64,000 nt of DNA, from positions 63,981,832 through 64,045,831 of the forward strand of contig JARYHS010013631.1 of NCBI GenBank assembly GCA_031002005.1, in the 5' to 3' direction. The position numbers and the translations under genes are program-made. The notes under the pieces were generated by a model. That model did not search any database and was not told the origin of the DNA. It saw only the letters and a program-made list of their open reading frames with translations. Shown one piece after another: positions 1-10,779 of the stretch. The stretch's first letter is position 1; every line of letters begins with the position of its first letter. This DNA comes from Vandiemenella viatica. Its lineage: Eukaryota; Arthropoda; Insecta; Orthoptera; Morabidae.

Positions 1-192
1 GGTCATTAGAGGCGAGATGGTACTGGGGACAAGGAACGGGAAGGAATTCGGCCATAGCCTCTTTGAAGGAAGCATCCCGGCATTCACCTGGAGTGATTTG
101 GGGAAACGATGATCTAGATTCCCGTACGGGGATTCAAACCGGTGTCCTCTCGAATACGAGGCTGAAACGTTAACCGTTCATTTACCACACTC
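1..192 (-). repeat. SINE-A copy, cut by the window edge
   Basis: tRNA-related SINE in reverse. The body motif AAGGAATTCGGCCAT and the B-box region GGGGATTCAAACCGG are visible, and the head ends near ACCACACTC. The tail lies outside the window. Confidence 0.85.
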
Positions 193-322
193 AGTATAGT
201 CTGACAGAATGAATAGAAGATTTTTATCGTTTATCCTTCGAAGTGTTGATTATTTTATAGTTCGTACTTTTGCCCGCTAGGATGAATTCAATTATTACTT
301 AACAAAAAAAAATCATCCGTCG

Positions 323-330
<8 letters not shown>

Positions 331-355
<25 letters not shown>
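331..355. repeat. AT dinucleotide microsatellite
   Basis: An uninterrupted AT run of about 25 bases. A shorter, partly palindromic AT run is at 60559-60600. Confidence 0.85.
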
Positions 356-359
<4 letters not shown>

Positions 360-1515
360 AGAGAAAGGTCCATGATACTTGTCATAAATTTTTATTTTCC
401 ACGGCGCATGTGAGATTATGGTCCTGCCACGTCGGATTTACTGAATGCCTGTAAAACGGACAGCATCACCCGCGAATTGCATCCGTTCGCAGCTGAGGTA
501 TTCCCGAGCGATAAAAAGAAAGCAATCACGGACTTGAGAGCGTCGCACATTGCAGTGTATGTGTCTGTTACTGCAGCATTAAACACAGCAATCTTCTGGG
601 TAAACCTTTATGATCCGGGATATCTAATGCTCGAAAAGGTCGTTCCAACAGACACTTCACAATGTATCTCCGTAGAAAATAATAAAATCATCACCATCTA
701 TAGTCCTAAGCGACAGACATATACTCTTTATGGTGGCGATACGTTTGGCAGTAAGAGATTTAAGTTCTGAAGAGTAATAACAAAAACATCATTTTACTAG
801 GTGGTAAGTAAATTCGCAGAAGATAGATCTGGAAGTTTTTTATCCACATCATACTTACTTACTGCACTTGCAGAGCGATTGTGAGAACATATTTATTTTT
901 ATATAGCAAAAGAACAGAGATTTAACTACATGCACATTCCTCGCGGAATTTTACAAGAATATTATCTTAATCGACCACTCTCGGTTTTCTCAATACTGTT
1001 TTTTGTACTCGATTACTATCTTTCAGCAAAATTGATCCCCATTTTATGGAATTAACAAATTTCAGTCATCTTGACTTTAGCTCTTTTAGCATCACGTGAT
1101 TTCCCCTATTTCGTTAATGAAACCACATCTCGGAATGCGCAGTAGCAAGTGGATAGTCTCGCCCCGTAATTGATTGTGTAGAAAAACTCTGTGATGAGTA
1201 AAGTAGCAAGGATGTAATAGTGGTCGGAGTGAATGCTATTTAGATCTTGTACAACAGAAACTTACTTACTGTTATGTATCACTACTTAACTGCAAAGAAT
1301 TATCATTTACTAAAACTGAATGTTAGAAAATCGAAGACCTGTTTGTGTGAATGGCGTCAAATAAACAGGGCCATTATTACCGTGAAGTGTTCTGTGAGCA
1401 GTACCGTTATTCCGTTAATTTTCACACAAAACTTAGTTTTGTAGTACGTATTTTGGGTAGGTGATCAATTCAATGAAAATAAGTTCTAATATATGTGCTT
1501 GGTGTTCAAAAATCG

Positions 1516-1740
1516 CCAGTGCGGCTCAGTACGGTGAGACACCGCAGACTGGATCTGGAGGATTCAACGTGACCGGGCACGAGCCCAGGCATTAAACCGG
1601 GCCCACGCGTTACCCTGCCTGCTGACTGCGGCTTTTAGGAGATTTTCCGCTGCCACCTAGGTAAATTCCGGGACGATCCTCAATCTCCGACTAATAAACC
1701 ACACTTTTCACAAACAAATAATACACTTAAAGTTACATAT
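1516..1740 (+). repeat. SINE-C copy (tRNA-like head)
   Basis: Starts CAGTGCGGCTCAGTACGG, an A-box-like GGCTCAGTAC region, then CACCGCAGACTGGATCTGG. It shares GCGGCTTTTAGG and TTTTCCGCTGCCA blocks and an AATAAACCACAC end with the 49.4-kb copy. It retains a segment of about 50 bp missing there. Confidence 0.75.
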
Positions 1741-2674
1741 TTCGCAGACAGAGGGCAATTCTTCACTTACTCAACTAATACGTAGTTCGAACTAGCAGTA
1801 TGTATAAAGTGCTTGGCGTCAGTGAGAGCATGTGACAGTGAAATCAAATGCTCCCAGTTTGACGGTGCTAATGTCGAGTAAAACTTATTAAGGCAGCTGA
1901 CTCCTAATACTGGAAAAAGGTGGAGAAGAAGAAGATGAATTAAAGTCTGGTGTTGTGTGCAGGTGTCTAGAACAGAATTCATATAAACCCAGTAGTGGCG
2001 GTATGGTACGAGAATTATAGACTGAGTGATATAAAACTGTAATCGTGGTCTGACTAAATCATGCCTCAGCAAACTATGTGATAACACACTATTGTCTCAG
2101 ATATTGTTTATTCAATAGAACCGCTTACTGAGCGTCTTCTAGAGCATTGCAAACAAATTCAGTCATGATTCCCAAACGTGTAGCATCCTCACCAGATTCT
2201 AAGAAAATAAAGAAAAACAGAAAAAAGAGAAAAGAAAAGGCTTTTTGAGTTCCTTCAAACCAGTTAGGTAGGAATGCTACTCCCTTGCTTAACAAGCATA
2301 CCAGCGAGATAATTCTGTGCGCAATATTCAGAGATACATATATATTCCATTCTCGCAACCGGTGTAATATACAGGGTGTCCCAAAATTAAATGGCCAAAC
2401 TTTGGTAGCGTATTTGGTGCTCAAAATTAAGCAAAACGTTCCAACGAAATTTTTCTCCATTATCGTTTCTTACGGAGATAGTCGGGAAGTTTGAATGAAT
2501 GTTTATTTTTATTGACAATAGAGTTAAGTAATTATCTACAAAATACTTAGTAACATAAACGAACCGAGTACCAGTAAAAAAAATGCAAATAATTAACAAA
2601 TCATATTATTTATTAGATATTAATAATACAATGTAATTATAAAGGAAGAAACAGAAATAAAAAAGACTATTTCA

Positions 2675-3430
2675 TTAATGTAGATGTTGTTCAAAGTGTT
2701 GTCCTGCTTTGGCAATGCAGGCGTTGCACCGTGATATGACAGCTCGTGTTGCTGTTAAACATTGCTCTGGGGTAACTCGCTGAGCTGCAGCCATGATTCT
2801 GTCCCTAAGATGCTGTTCTGAGGTTATTGATATCGAATACACTTCCTGTTGTAATGAACCCCATGCAAAGAAGTCCAGCGGTGTAAGGTCAGATAGCGTG
2901 CGCACCATAGTACGGGTGCCCCTCGACCAATCCAGCGACCTGGATAATTTCTATTCAACCATTCACAACTCTACCATAATGAGCTGGACATCCATCTAAT
3001 TGGATCCACACATGTTCAATCGTTCCTGTAATGTGAACTCCTCAAGATAACCTGGGAGGTCGTTCTCCAGTAAAGCCGTGAAAGTCTGTGCGTTCAATCT
3101 TGGTGGTAAAAAATGTGGTCCTACGAGACGATTATTGTGAATACCCATCCAAACATTAACGGAAAACTCTTGCTGGTAATTGGTAGCCCTAACTGCTCGT
3201 GGATTATGATGAGCCCAGATGTGAGAGTTTCGTTGATTGAAACTTCCTCTTCTTGTGAATGTAGCTTCGTCTGTCCACAAGATACTCGAGAGAAACTGAT
3301 TATCATTGCCACACCTCTGAAGAAATCCATTACAAAAATTTACTCGATTCTGGAAATCCTGAGGCAATAATCCGTGAACTCTTTGGATATGATACGCATG
3401 ACGATTGGCGTCCCGGTTGTTCTGATTGCG
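2675..3430 (-). pseudogene. Mariner-superfamily transposase fragment (DDE domain)
   Basis: Reading from 3430 down, HAYHIQRVHGLLPQDF leads into a 123-residue open stretch with SSILWTDEATFTRRG (first catalytic Asp), HIWAHHNPRAVR, VNVWMGIHNNRLVGPHFLP and LENDLPGYLEEF. After a frameshift near 3000 the second Asp region reads QLDGCPAHYG. A second open stretch (2908-2675) has SDLTPLDFFAWGSLQQEVY (third acidic residue) and ends AGQHFEQHLH. The order and motifs match mariner-like transposases whose third catalytic residue is Asp. The helix-turn-helix N-terminus is absent. At least two frameshifts and a stop between 2908 and 3000 show it is not functional. Confidence 0.85.
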
Positions 3431-3443
3431 GTTTTAGCCAGAC

Positions 3444-3475
3444 CGTTTGACGTGTTACGGATATCACGTCAAACG
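3444..3475. repeat. Perfect 11-bp inverted repeat
   Basis: CGTTTGACGTG at 3444-3454 is followed after 10 bp by CACGTCAAACG at 3465-3475. It lies at the broken upstream edge of the mariner-type remnant and may be part of it or of a separate insertion. Confidence 0.8.
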
Positions 3476-3756
3476 CGAATCTAGGACTCACACTTCCTCC
3501 CGTTGTTCCTTCCCGATCCAGTTTAGTGGCGCCTTAAGACGTAGCCAAAAGGCGGGAATAGAAACTTAAGTTATTATTGTTGTTAATACTTTATAAGTTT
3601 ACAGTTTTTTCGACTTTTTTTAGATCTCTTCACATCCAGTCGGAGAAGTTGGTAATTTAATTTCTTAATACAGGTCATATAATTGATGATAATATGTTGC
3701 CTTACCACTTGAGGCTGATTCGAGAAGCACTCACAGTGGTTTGTTGTGTTTTCCAG

Positions 3757-3919
3757 TGGCTGCTCCTAGTTTCCCTGGCGGTTCTATACAACCTGGTGCT
3801 GGTCATCGGCCGCGCCGTCTTCTGGGAGCTCAACAACGCCGTGCCTGCCCTCTGGTGGACACTGGACTACACCTGCGATGCCATCTACCTCATAGACACT
3901 TTCATACACGCACATGAAG
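3757..3919 (+). CDS. CNG channel alpha-type subunit, exon with S1-S2 (partial gene)
   Basis: This internal exon encodes 54 residues plus one base of the next codon. It begins with WLLLVSLAVLYNLVLVIG, a hydrophobic S1 helix, followed by GRAVFWELN, an extracellular loop, and an S2 helix containing TLDYTCDAIYLIDT and ending IHAHE. The pattern RAVFWE..N and LDY..D.IYL.DT is characteristic of cyclic nucleotide-gated cation channels, plasma-membrane channels opened by cGMP or cAMP in sensory neurons. The acceptor is a pyrimidine-rich tract ending TTTTCCAG at 3756. The donor is GAAG|GTCAGT at 3919/3920. The exon starts in phase 0 and ends in phase 1, and the split glycine is completed by GC at 17123. 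The upstream exon carrying the N-terminus is not visible in the first 3.7 kb. The exon is much richer in G and C than its surroundings. Which insect CNG paralogue this is cannot be decided from this fragment. Confidence 0.93.
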
Positions 3920-3992
3920 GTCAGTTCCAACAGCCAACCAATAACTTTACTAATATTTTGTGCTATCAGAGGTACGGTACATATGACCCATG

Positions 3993-4339
3993 TTAGGGGG
4001 CATCCACTAATTACGTGAGTTGATTTTTCGGAACACCCCCCCTCCCCCCCGAGGTGAGATCTGGTGGGACCCTCTTCCCCTACTGATGACCTTGTAATTT
4101 TTTAGATCTTTTTTATATCTCTCCTGTTTTCAAGGGCTGTAAAATCCCTCTCCCCCTTCCTTACATTGGGATCGACGTTTCAAGTAGTTTATGACTTTTT
4201 TTTCAGCTCTACTGTTCTTCTAGGAATTAAAAAGATGACGTGAGATTTCTGTCAACCGCCCCTCCCCCAATACTGGTGATATTAGGGAAGATTTCGCCGG
4301 ACCCATACTTCACCTCACGTAATTAATGGATCCCCTTAA
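3993..4339. mobile_element. MITE with ends near TTAA (family T), copy 1
   Basis: Inverted ends of about 30 bp: TTAGGGGGCATCCACTAATT on the left and, inverted, TTAAGGGGATCCATTAATTA on the right, both continuing with ACGTGAG. The interior is C/T-rich with runs of C and no open frame. TTAA at or near both ends might mean a TTAA-specific superfamily such as piggyBac, but target duplication and end cannot be separated here. It lies 74 bp after CNG exon 3757-3919. Confidence 0.75.
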
Positions 4340-4539
4340 GAAACTTTCTTCGTATTAATCTGAAACCCTACATCATTTTTTCATCATTTTTAATATCTAA
4401 TGAAAGTTGCTAATGGTAGTGGGATTAATAAGAGGATAGGTCTAGGAATTTTTTATTACACATGCAGTAATTAGAAATTTAGCGGTTTTGCAAATTTTAA
4501 CCGTTGGAAGGTAGCGTCTTCCTATATTTTTTAGTAGAT

Positions 4540-4738
4540 TAAGCCTCGTCGACGTCATTAGAGACTGGAAAGAACAGGGGTAAAGAACTGCAAGAAATTC
4601 GGTAATGGTCTTTTGAATGAACCATCCTGACATTCCCTAGGAGTGATTTCTGAAAACCTAGAAAAACGAATTTTGTATAGCCGGACGGGGAATCGAAATC
4701 GCATCCTCGCGATTTCGTAGCCAGACCGTTGCCTCAAT
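4540..4738 (-). repeat. SINE-A copy, degenerate
   Basis: Tail core TCGTCGACGTCATTAGAG, body CAAGAAATTCGG and inverted B-box GGGGAATCGAAATCG are in the order of the family. It lies about 100 bp upstream of the hAT element at 4846. Confidence 0.75.
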
Positions 4739-4845
4739 GTCTTCCAATAATTTTATCTACGTGGGCCGTGTCAGAGAGAATGCAGAAAATGAACCAAACA
4801 TTTATAACATTTAAATTTAGAATGTTTGCAATCAAATGTAATTAC

Positions 4846-5741
4846 TAGGATTCGGATCTTTATGATCAAAAAAAAAAAAAAAAAAAAAAAAAAAAGGAAG
4901 AGAAATATGCTGGCAAATATGACCTTAAAAATAGGTAAATATGACCTAAAAATGACAAAATATGACCAAACATTTAAATTTACTATACATCAAAACATGC
5001 TCAATTATACATCATTTATTTTATCTAGTAGTGTCGCTTTCATGTGGACAGCATAATTTGCTTCCGTGCACTCGCTACACCATTGAGAAATTAAATTTTA
5101 AATCGTTTTGTTGAAGTCACTTTAATTTCAGATAATTTATGGAATAGAACTCTTTCATCTGTAATAAAACTCTCCTCTGTAAATTTCCTTACGTAACTTC
5201 GCACTTTTAGAAAATTTTATTTTCGGCATAGCGTAGGTCTACTCACTGATCCACTGCAGATTTAACGATGACAGGATATTTCATTGAGATATTTATTGAC
5301 AAAGATCGACACAGGCATGCTTCTGCTGCATTGTCGAGATTAAAAGACGGAAGGGATATTACGTTTAGAGAGTGACAAAATGTATAGCTTTAATTTTTGA
5401 AAGGTGAATTCTGCCCACAATGAGAATCAGTATTGTTTTTCTCCGCCACGTGTATAGCAGAAGTACAGTTCTGTGAATAATTATCTTAATTCCTTCTCAT
5501 CAATATTTTGTGAGTTCCCAGTACTATTAAAAAAAAACCTACCTGATTTTTCCTCAAAATATGACCATAAATATTATCTAAATATGACCAAAACTAGGAA
5601 AATGGTCTGAATAAGCATTTATATGATATATAAAATACATTAAAATACAGTCAGAAACGATGAATCGGTGTTTAATTCAGCATTTCAGCTCAAAAATAAG
5701 GCAGGAAAAAAATATGACTTGTTCTAAAGATCCGAACCCCA
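4846..5741. mobile_element. Non-autonomous hAT-type element
   Basis: The element is flanked by a perfect 8-bp duplication, GTAATTAC, at 4838-4845 and 5742-5749. Its ends are inverted repeats TAGGATTCGGATCTTTA (left) and TGGGGTTCGGATCTTTA (right end inverted). Eight-bp duplications and short ends are the hallmark of hAT transposons. The 896-bp interior has no transposase reading frame. A run of about 28 A lies at 4868-4895. The decamer AAATATGACC recurs near both ends in one orientation: 4915, 4937, 4958, 5557, 5580 and, with one change, 5710. Confidence 0.88.
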
Positions 5742-5749
5742 GTAATTAC

Positions 5750-8739
5750 AAACAACATTATACGAATTCTATCAGTGTCTTGTACTTCAGAATATTCCTA
5801 AACTGCACTAAACAAAGGTATTAAACATATGTTCTACTATACCTTTTAATTGAAAAGCAAGCGGCTTTTGGAATTCACATAAAATGAAATCTTGAAACAC
5901 TTTGCTGCGAAGATTTAAAAAAAAATCGTATCACAACTGCACCTAAAAACGAAAGTAATTTGGCGACTTCTTTGCACATAACGATGAAAACTGTTTAAAA
6001 TATTTAACATGGGCGACAAAGTATTGAAACATATTATATTTACACGCAAACAGAATAGTATCAACGTAGAAATTAATTCTTTCTTACAGAACACAAGTTG
6101 TATATCCAAACAGTGATAGACTATGTATTTAGAATCAAACATAACAAATAATGGAAAGATGAACGTACTGCTACCTAGCGGTGGGAAGTGTAACTGCTTG
6201 TAAACTTCAAGAATCAATTCATAGAACTACTACCGCGCCTCTCAGTCGATAAGGCGTGAATGTCCTCTGTATATTAGCTTATCACGAAGGCGGTTCCTCC
6301 AGGGCGTTGCGATTATCCGGTTACCCCTAACAATATAACGTGGGCGAATAGTTTTTGGTAGTCGGTACTTTTCTCGCGCCGTCCCGATTTAAATTGATTT
6401 AAACGAAATCTTCATAGACAGCGGAGGTTCATCTAGATATATATAGCTGTGAATGTTGCCTCAGATGTTAAGAGCAGCGATTGGCTGAGATCAAGAGTTA
6501 ATGCACCTGAAAAAATTAAATACCATCCGGTGATATATCTATTCACTTCTGGTAGCTTTTGTAAAGAACAAAACGTTATTTGTTTCCCAATTTTCAGATT
6601 CACCTGGTTTCAGTGTATCATACATTTTATTGCTCTGCATTTTAAAGTCGACTGTCAAAAATCATTATGTTACATCGAGTGACACCAATAAATACAGAAT
6701 TGGCATGTGCTATGCAGAGAATTGTCACGTGCTATGATTACATATTAATTTAATGTGGCGTTCTATTAAATAACGTAAACGGTAATAAGAGAGACTGTAT
6801 TTCACCCAGTAGCCGACGATGTATAGTAAAAAGGAGATCTACTACGCCAATATAAATGAATGGGATTATAAAATGCCCATATAATAGTAGATATTTTTAG
6901 TTTATAAATGTGTTTTATATATCATGGTAGGTAAGGAAAATTATTGCGCTTTGCAAGAGAATACATGTGGCTGAGTAATTCACGGTAACAGCGACCGCTT
7001 CTGTCTTAATTAAGACACTCCCGGGAAGTAGGAATCTCTCCGCAGACAAGCAAACTTGAATAAGCTGTGTGCAGCAGAAAGCGCGCAAAGAGAATAGCGG
7101 AAGAGAGTTTGCAATTGCAGAAAGAGCATTCTTCAGTTACGGAACCCTTTTCAATGACGAGTCAGAGATGAATCTATAAAGATCGGCACTCTATCCAAGT
7201 GACATTTAATGGATAGGGGCGTAATCGTGAAGGGAAAGTGGTCTGTTTTAAATGGAGTTCCATAGATTAAACTTGAAAATAACTAGATAAAGCACGAAAT
7301 GAGCGTGTTCTGGCTGAGAGGATCAAAGAATGGTTTTTGTGGATTGCTGATTGACCAATTCGTTTCGTTACGTACTGAGCATAGATGACCCAACAGTGAC
7401 TTCTATTTCTCTTTTGTGTGGCTAAGTTCTTACTTCCAACCAAATCTTCCTGCTTCCAGTGTTTACAGTTAAATAGTGAACTTCCAAGTATTCTTAGGTC
7501 GGTTTCACCTGCCAGTTTCTTGTGGATTCCACAGCTGCATTTGCCTTCCGCAACTTTTGTCCACTCAGAAACTAATTAGAATCTAATTTCTTTAGGTTTT
7601 GTTGTGAATGTGTATTGACTGATGATTTGTGACATACAACATTAATTCATTTGGCTTTAGATCACATCTATCTCTACATATCTAACTGTCTTATATTTAT
7701 TACACTCGACCCATGTATATCCGTTCTAGAACTACTCATAACTTACTGAGCAGATTTCAAAGGGGTCTTCTCCGTTTTAAAACATGTTATCAGACTTGAA
7801 ATCTACGGCATCTCTCTCATTTTTACGTCACGTAACGTAAGAGGAGTAAATGAATTTCTAGATGTATCTTCAGAAACACCAAATATGTAATACCAACTGC
7901 ATGTTGCATACTACATCACTACAATAGATTTAAATATTTTATAAAATAGTACGCAATCTACCGGTTCCTACCATATCAGATTAGAAATATGCGACATGCC
8001 TCATATTTCTACGTTACATGACACCGGGGCAGTAAATAAAATTCTTAACGTATCGTCAGTAGCACCAAAGATGCAATTCCAATTAGATGCAGCTTACTTC
8101 ATCAATACTATTAATTTACACAATTCGTAAAAAATATCTACCGGCTCCTCCCATAAATTTTGATTATTCAGAATTTGAATCCCATGTATGGCAGTACTGA
8201 ATGCGAAAAGGAAACTATGTAAACTAATTATGAAAAAACGCCAAAGAATTTCTTTGCCGTTGAAGTTATCTCAGGCAACAAAGCTACAATCTCTGATTAC
8301 CAGCAATCACCTATGCATAACTGTTTCTTTTTAAGTGAACTGGTTATTAAACTTTTAGTGTAATCAATAAAATCAGTTTTAAAAAAAACTACTTTGGATA
8401 GTTTATACTCAACTTTTAATTTTTGATCTCGGGTGCCAGATAAAGCAAAATAATCGGACAATTTTGGCCTCCAGCACCAGATGAAGCAACATAACGAGAC
8501 ATACCTACATTAGTTACTTGGCATAGATTTCGGAAGTGATAAAAAAAGTTAGGGTTGCGGTTGCTTACCGTAGTGGAAGAACGAATGATAAAGGTTAGGC
8601 TCTTGGGGATAAACTAAATTCATAGAGTTCAGAATTGTGAGTAGAATAGTCATTATTGACGGGGAGTTAAATTTACCAGGCGTCAGCTAGTTATTAAATA
8701 AGATTAAAAACACAAAAGAGCAGAGATTTTCAAATACCT
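5750..8739. other. Intron 1, mostly unassigned
   Basis: AT-rich sequence with the two-copy tandem duplication at 7.8-8.15 kb. A more GC-rich patch at 6230-6370 is unexplained. No exon-like sequence on either strand. Confidence 0.6.
7818..8152. repeat. Two-copy tandem duplication, period about 180 bp
   Basis: 7818-7975 and 8001-8152 share CTCAT.TTT.TACGT, GTAAAT.AA.TTCT, GTATC.TCAG.A.CACCAAA and ATCTACCGG.TCCT.CCATA in order. Diverged to perhaps 70% identity. No coding content. Confidence 0.7.
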
Positions 8740-10115
8740 TTGTAGTAGCAGGAGGCTTCACCCAAGTGGTAGGGCAGAACGCAAAGGACCAAACATGTTT
8801 GATATCTTCCTAATAAAGCCCGATAATAACCTTGTGAGGTATCAAGTAACTGAAAGAACAAGTAAGTGATCATGAAGCAATTCTGATGGATATTCGAGGA
8901 TTAAGAAAACCAGTGGCCAAAATTGAACGGGAAATAAATACAATTATTAAAGGCGTTAATTTCGAAATTGAAGAGATATATAAGGGAATGAGTCATAAAA
9001 TGGAAGGAAGTCACAAGTACAGTCGAGTCGAAGTGGGAAGAGTTCAAGGAGACAATAAAAAAGAGTAAAAAATATTTATTCCGATATAGAAAACAAAGAG
9101 AAGTATAGAACCTACATGTTATAACAGGGAGGTGAGGAGATTAAAGAGGTTGGCGAGAAGAGAACATGACAGAATTGGGAGACAGCAAGGCAGTAGGGAA
9201 TAACTGAAACGACTAAATAAAGATTTAATAATAGCAAAGAAGATGGCTAAAGATGGGTTTATGAAGAACGTTACTGGTGCAGGGGGCAACTGACATGTAT
9301 CTAGACATTTCTATAGGGGCTATGGTAGAAAACTGGGAAGAAGGTAAGGTGTTCAGACAATTATAGATAAGGATGGAGAGGAAGCTACTCAAGATTTGAA
9401 AAGGACAGAGATTTTAAGTAAGTGATTTAGTGATACCGTTAGGGACGATTATTCAGGAATGGGTGGGTGTAAATCGGAGAACGAGCTTAACAACACAACA
9501 AGAAACGAGCAGACTAAATTTTTTTAAAGTCATCCTCAGGATATCATGAAGGAACTAAGAAAGCTGATAACCCATAAAGGAACTGGTGTAGATGATATTA
9601 CTACGGATGTCTTAAAGATAGCAGGATGTGACTTTGTACCTTATCTTGAAACATTATTCAAATTGAGTCTGGATACTTGCTGCTTACCAGAGAACTGGGA
9701 AAGTGCGATAGTAGTATAGGTACATAAATGAGGGGTAGCAAAAAGGGTCGAAAACTATGGGCTAATAGGTTTGACGTCAGTGGTAGGTAAATTAATGGAG
9801 AGATTGATATGAAACCATATCTGATATATCTGTGATGAATGTAAGTAGTTTTCATGTCGACAGTATGGCTTTAGGAAATGATATTCATGCGAATATCAGT
9901 TAGTAAGTTAATTGCAAGTATTTCTGATGAAGTGGACAAGAAAAGCCGTATTGATAGCGTAGCACTAGATCTTTCAAAGGAGCTTGTGGGGAAATTTTCT
10001 TTCATAGATAAGGGGATCAGAGATTGAAATAAGCTACCAAGAGAAATGATGAATAATTTAGCATCACCTCTTAAACAACTTAAAGTTGGAATTAGTAGAA
10101 AAGGGATGTGTAAGG
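8740..10115 (+). pseudogene. LINE fragment, reverse transcriptase with internal deletion
   Basis: Broken + strand code for a non-LTR retrotransposon. Between about 9540 and 9990, in shifting frames, are THKGTGVDDITTDVLK, LPENWESAIVV, YGLIGLTSVVGKLMERL, QYGFRK and VALDLSK, the usual order of the N-terminal half of a LINE reverse transcriptase. The catalytic FADD/YADD part is deleted. The sequence jumps near 10000 to IDKGIRDWNKLPREM, which resembles the protein's C-terminal end. Upstream (8880-9300) lysine-rich code may be the linker after the endonuclease. Stops and frameshifts are frequent. Confidence 0.75.
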
Positions 10116-10199
10116 AAATTTCCACCGAAGCAAGCACTCCAACTCAATTAATTTAAATTAAATTAGATTAAATTTGATACTGTGGACACCCCCCCATTA

Positions 10200-10779
10200 A
10201 AACCGATTCAGCACTTTTGAGTATATGCCAGGTTATTCGTAAAAAAATAAATTGCTCTGTCTTAAGGCATACTTAAGATTTTAACTCGGACCCCATGCTT
10301 TCTTAGAAAGAAAATATTGTAAGAGTAAATCAACTGCAACCAATACCTTTCTTTATTTGTAGACTTTGGATTGGTTTAACTCAAGAAATTGCTGGTGTGA
10401 ATTAAACGAAACTTGGTAAACATGTTTCTCATTGGGCGGCTAAGAGTAGTTTAAGCTGGGAGACACCGCCTCTGCTATATATATATATACGTAGAATTAA
10501 TGACTGATTGGTCCTCACAGAAATTTTATGATTAGTACACAATTTCATTCTCCCAATGAGAAACATATGTAGCAAGTTTCCTTTAATTCACACCAGTCAT
10601 TTTTTTAATTAAACCAATCCATAGCCTACAAGGAAACGTATTCGTTGCAGTTGATTTACCCCTACGTTATTTTTATTCTAAGAAAGCCTGGGATCCGAGT
10701 TAAAAGTTAAATCAAGGCGTAAAAAAAGCATCATTTATACGAATAATCTGGCATAAACTCAAAACTGCTGAATCTGTTT
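10200..10779. mobile_element. Foldback (long inverted-repeat) element 1
   Basis: Two inverted arms, 10200-10436 and 10552-10779, separated by a 115-bp AT-rich loop that includes a short TA run. Matching blocks include GATTCAGCACTTTTGAGT, GTAAATCAACTGCAAC, GATTGGTTTAA and TGTTTCTCATTGGG, each found inverted in the other arm. Arms look about 80% identical by eye, with small indels. No target duplication was found. There is no protein-coding frame. Confidence 0.85.

Larger units (their letters stand above)
193..2370. other. Upstream intron, mostly unassigned
   Basis: Holds the AT microsatellite and one SINE-C copy. A 97-codon open frame at 477-770 has no motif I recognise, and no splice or codon evidence makes it a gene. 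No CNG N-terminal exon was found here. Confidence 0.6.
2371..3480 (-). mobile_element. Truncated mariner-superfamily element
   Basis: One terminus is visible at 2371, ACAGGGTGTCCCAAAATT, preceded by TA. Such a GGGTGTCCC end is common for a mariner-superfamily group found in many insects. No matching inverted end is seen on the right side, so the part coding for the transposase N-terminus and the other terminal repeat are missing. The coding part occupies about 2675-3430 on the minus strand. Confidence 0.75.

Noticed and set aside
477..770. 97-codon open frame that could have been the CNG N-terminus
   Set aside because: It does not contain CNG motifs, has no donor site in the phase needed to join 3757, and ends at its own stop. 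No other domain was recognised.
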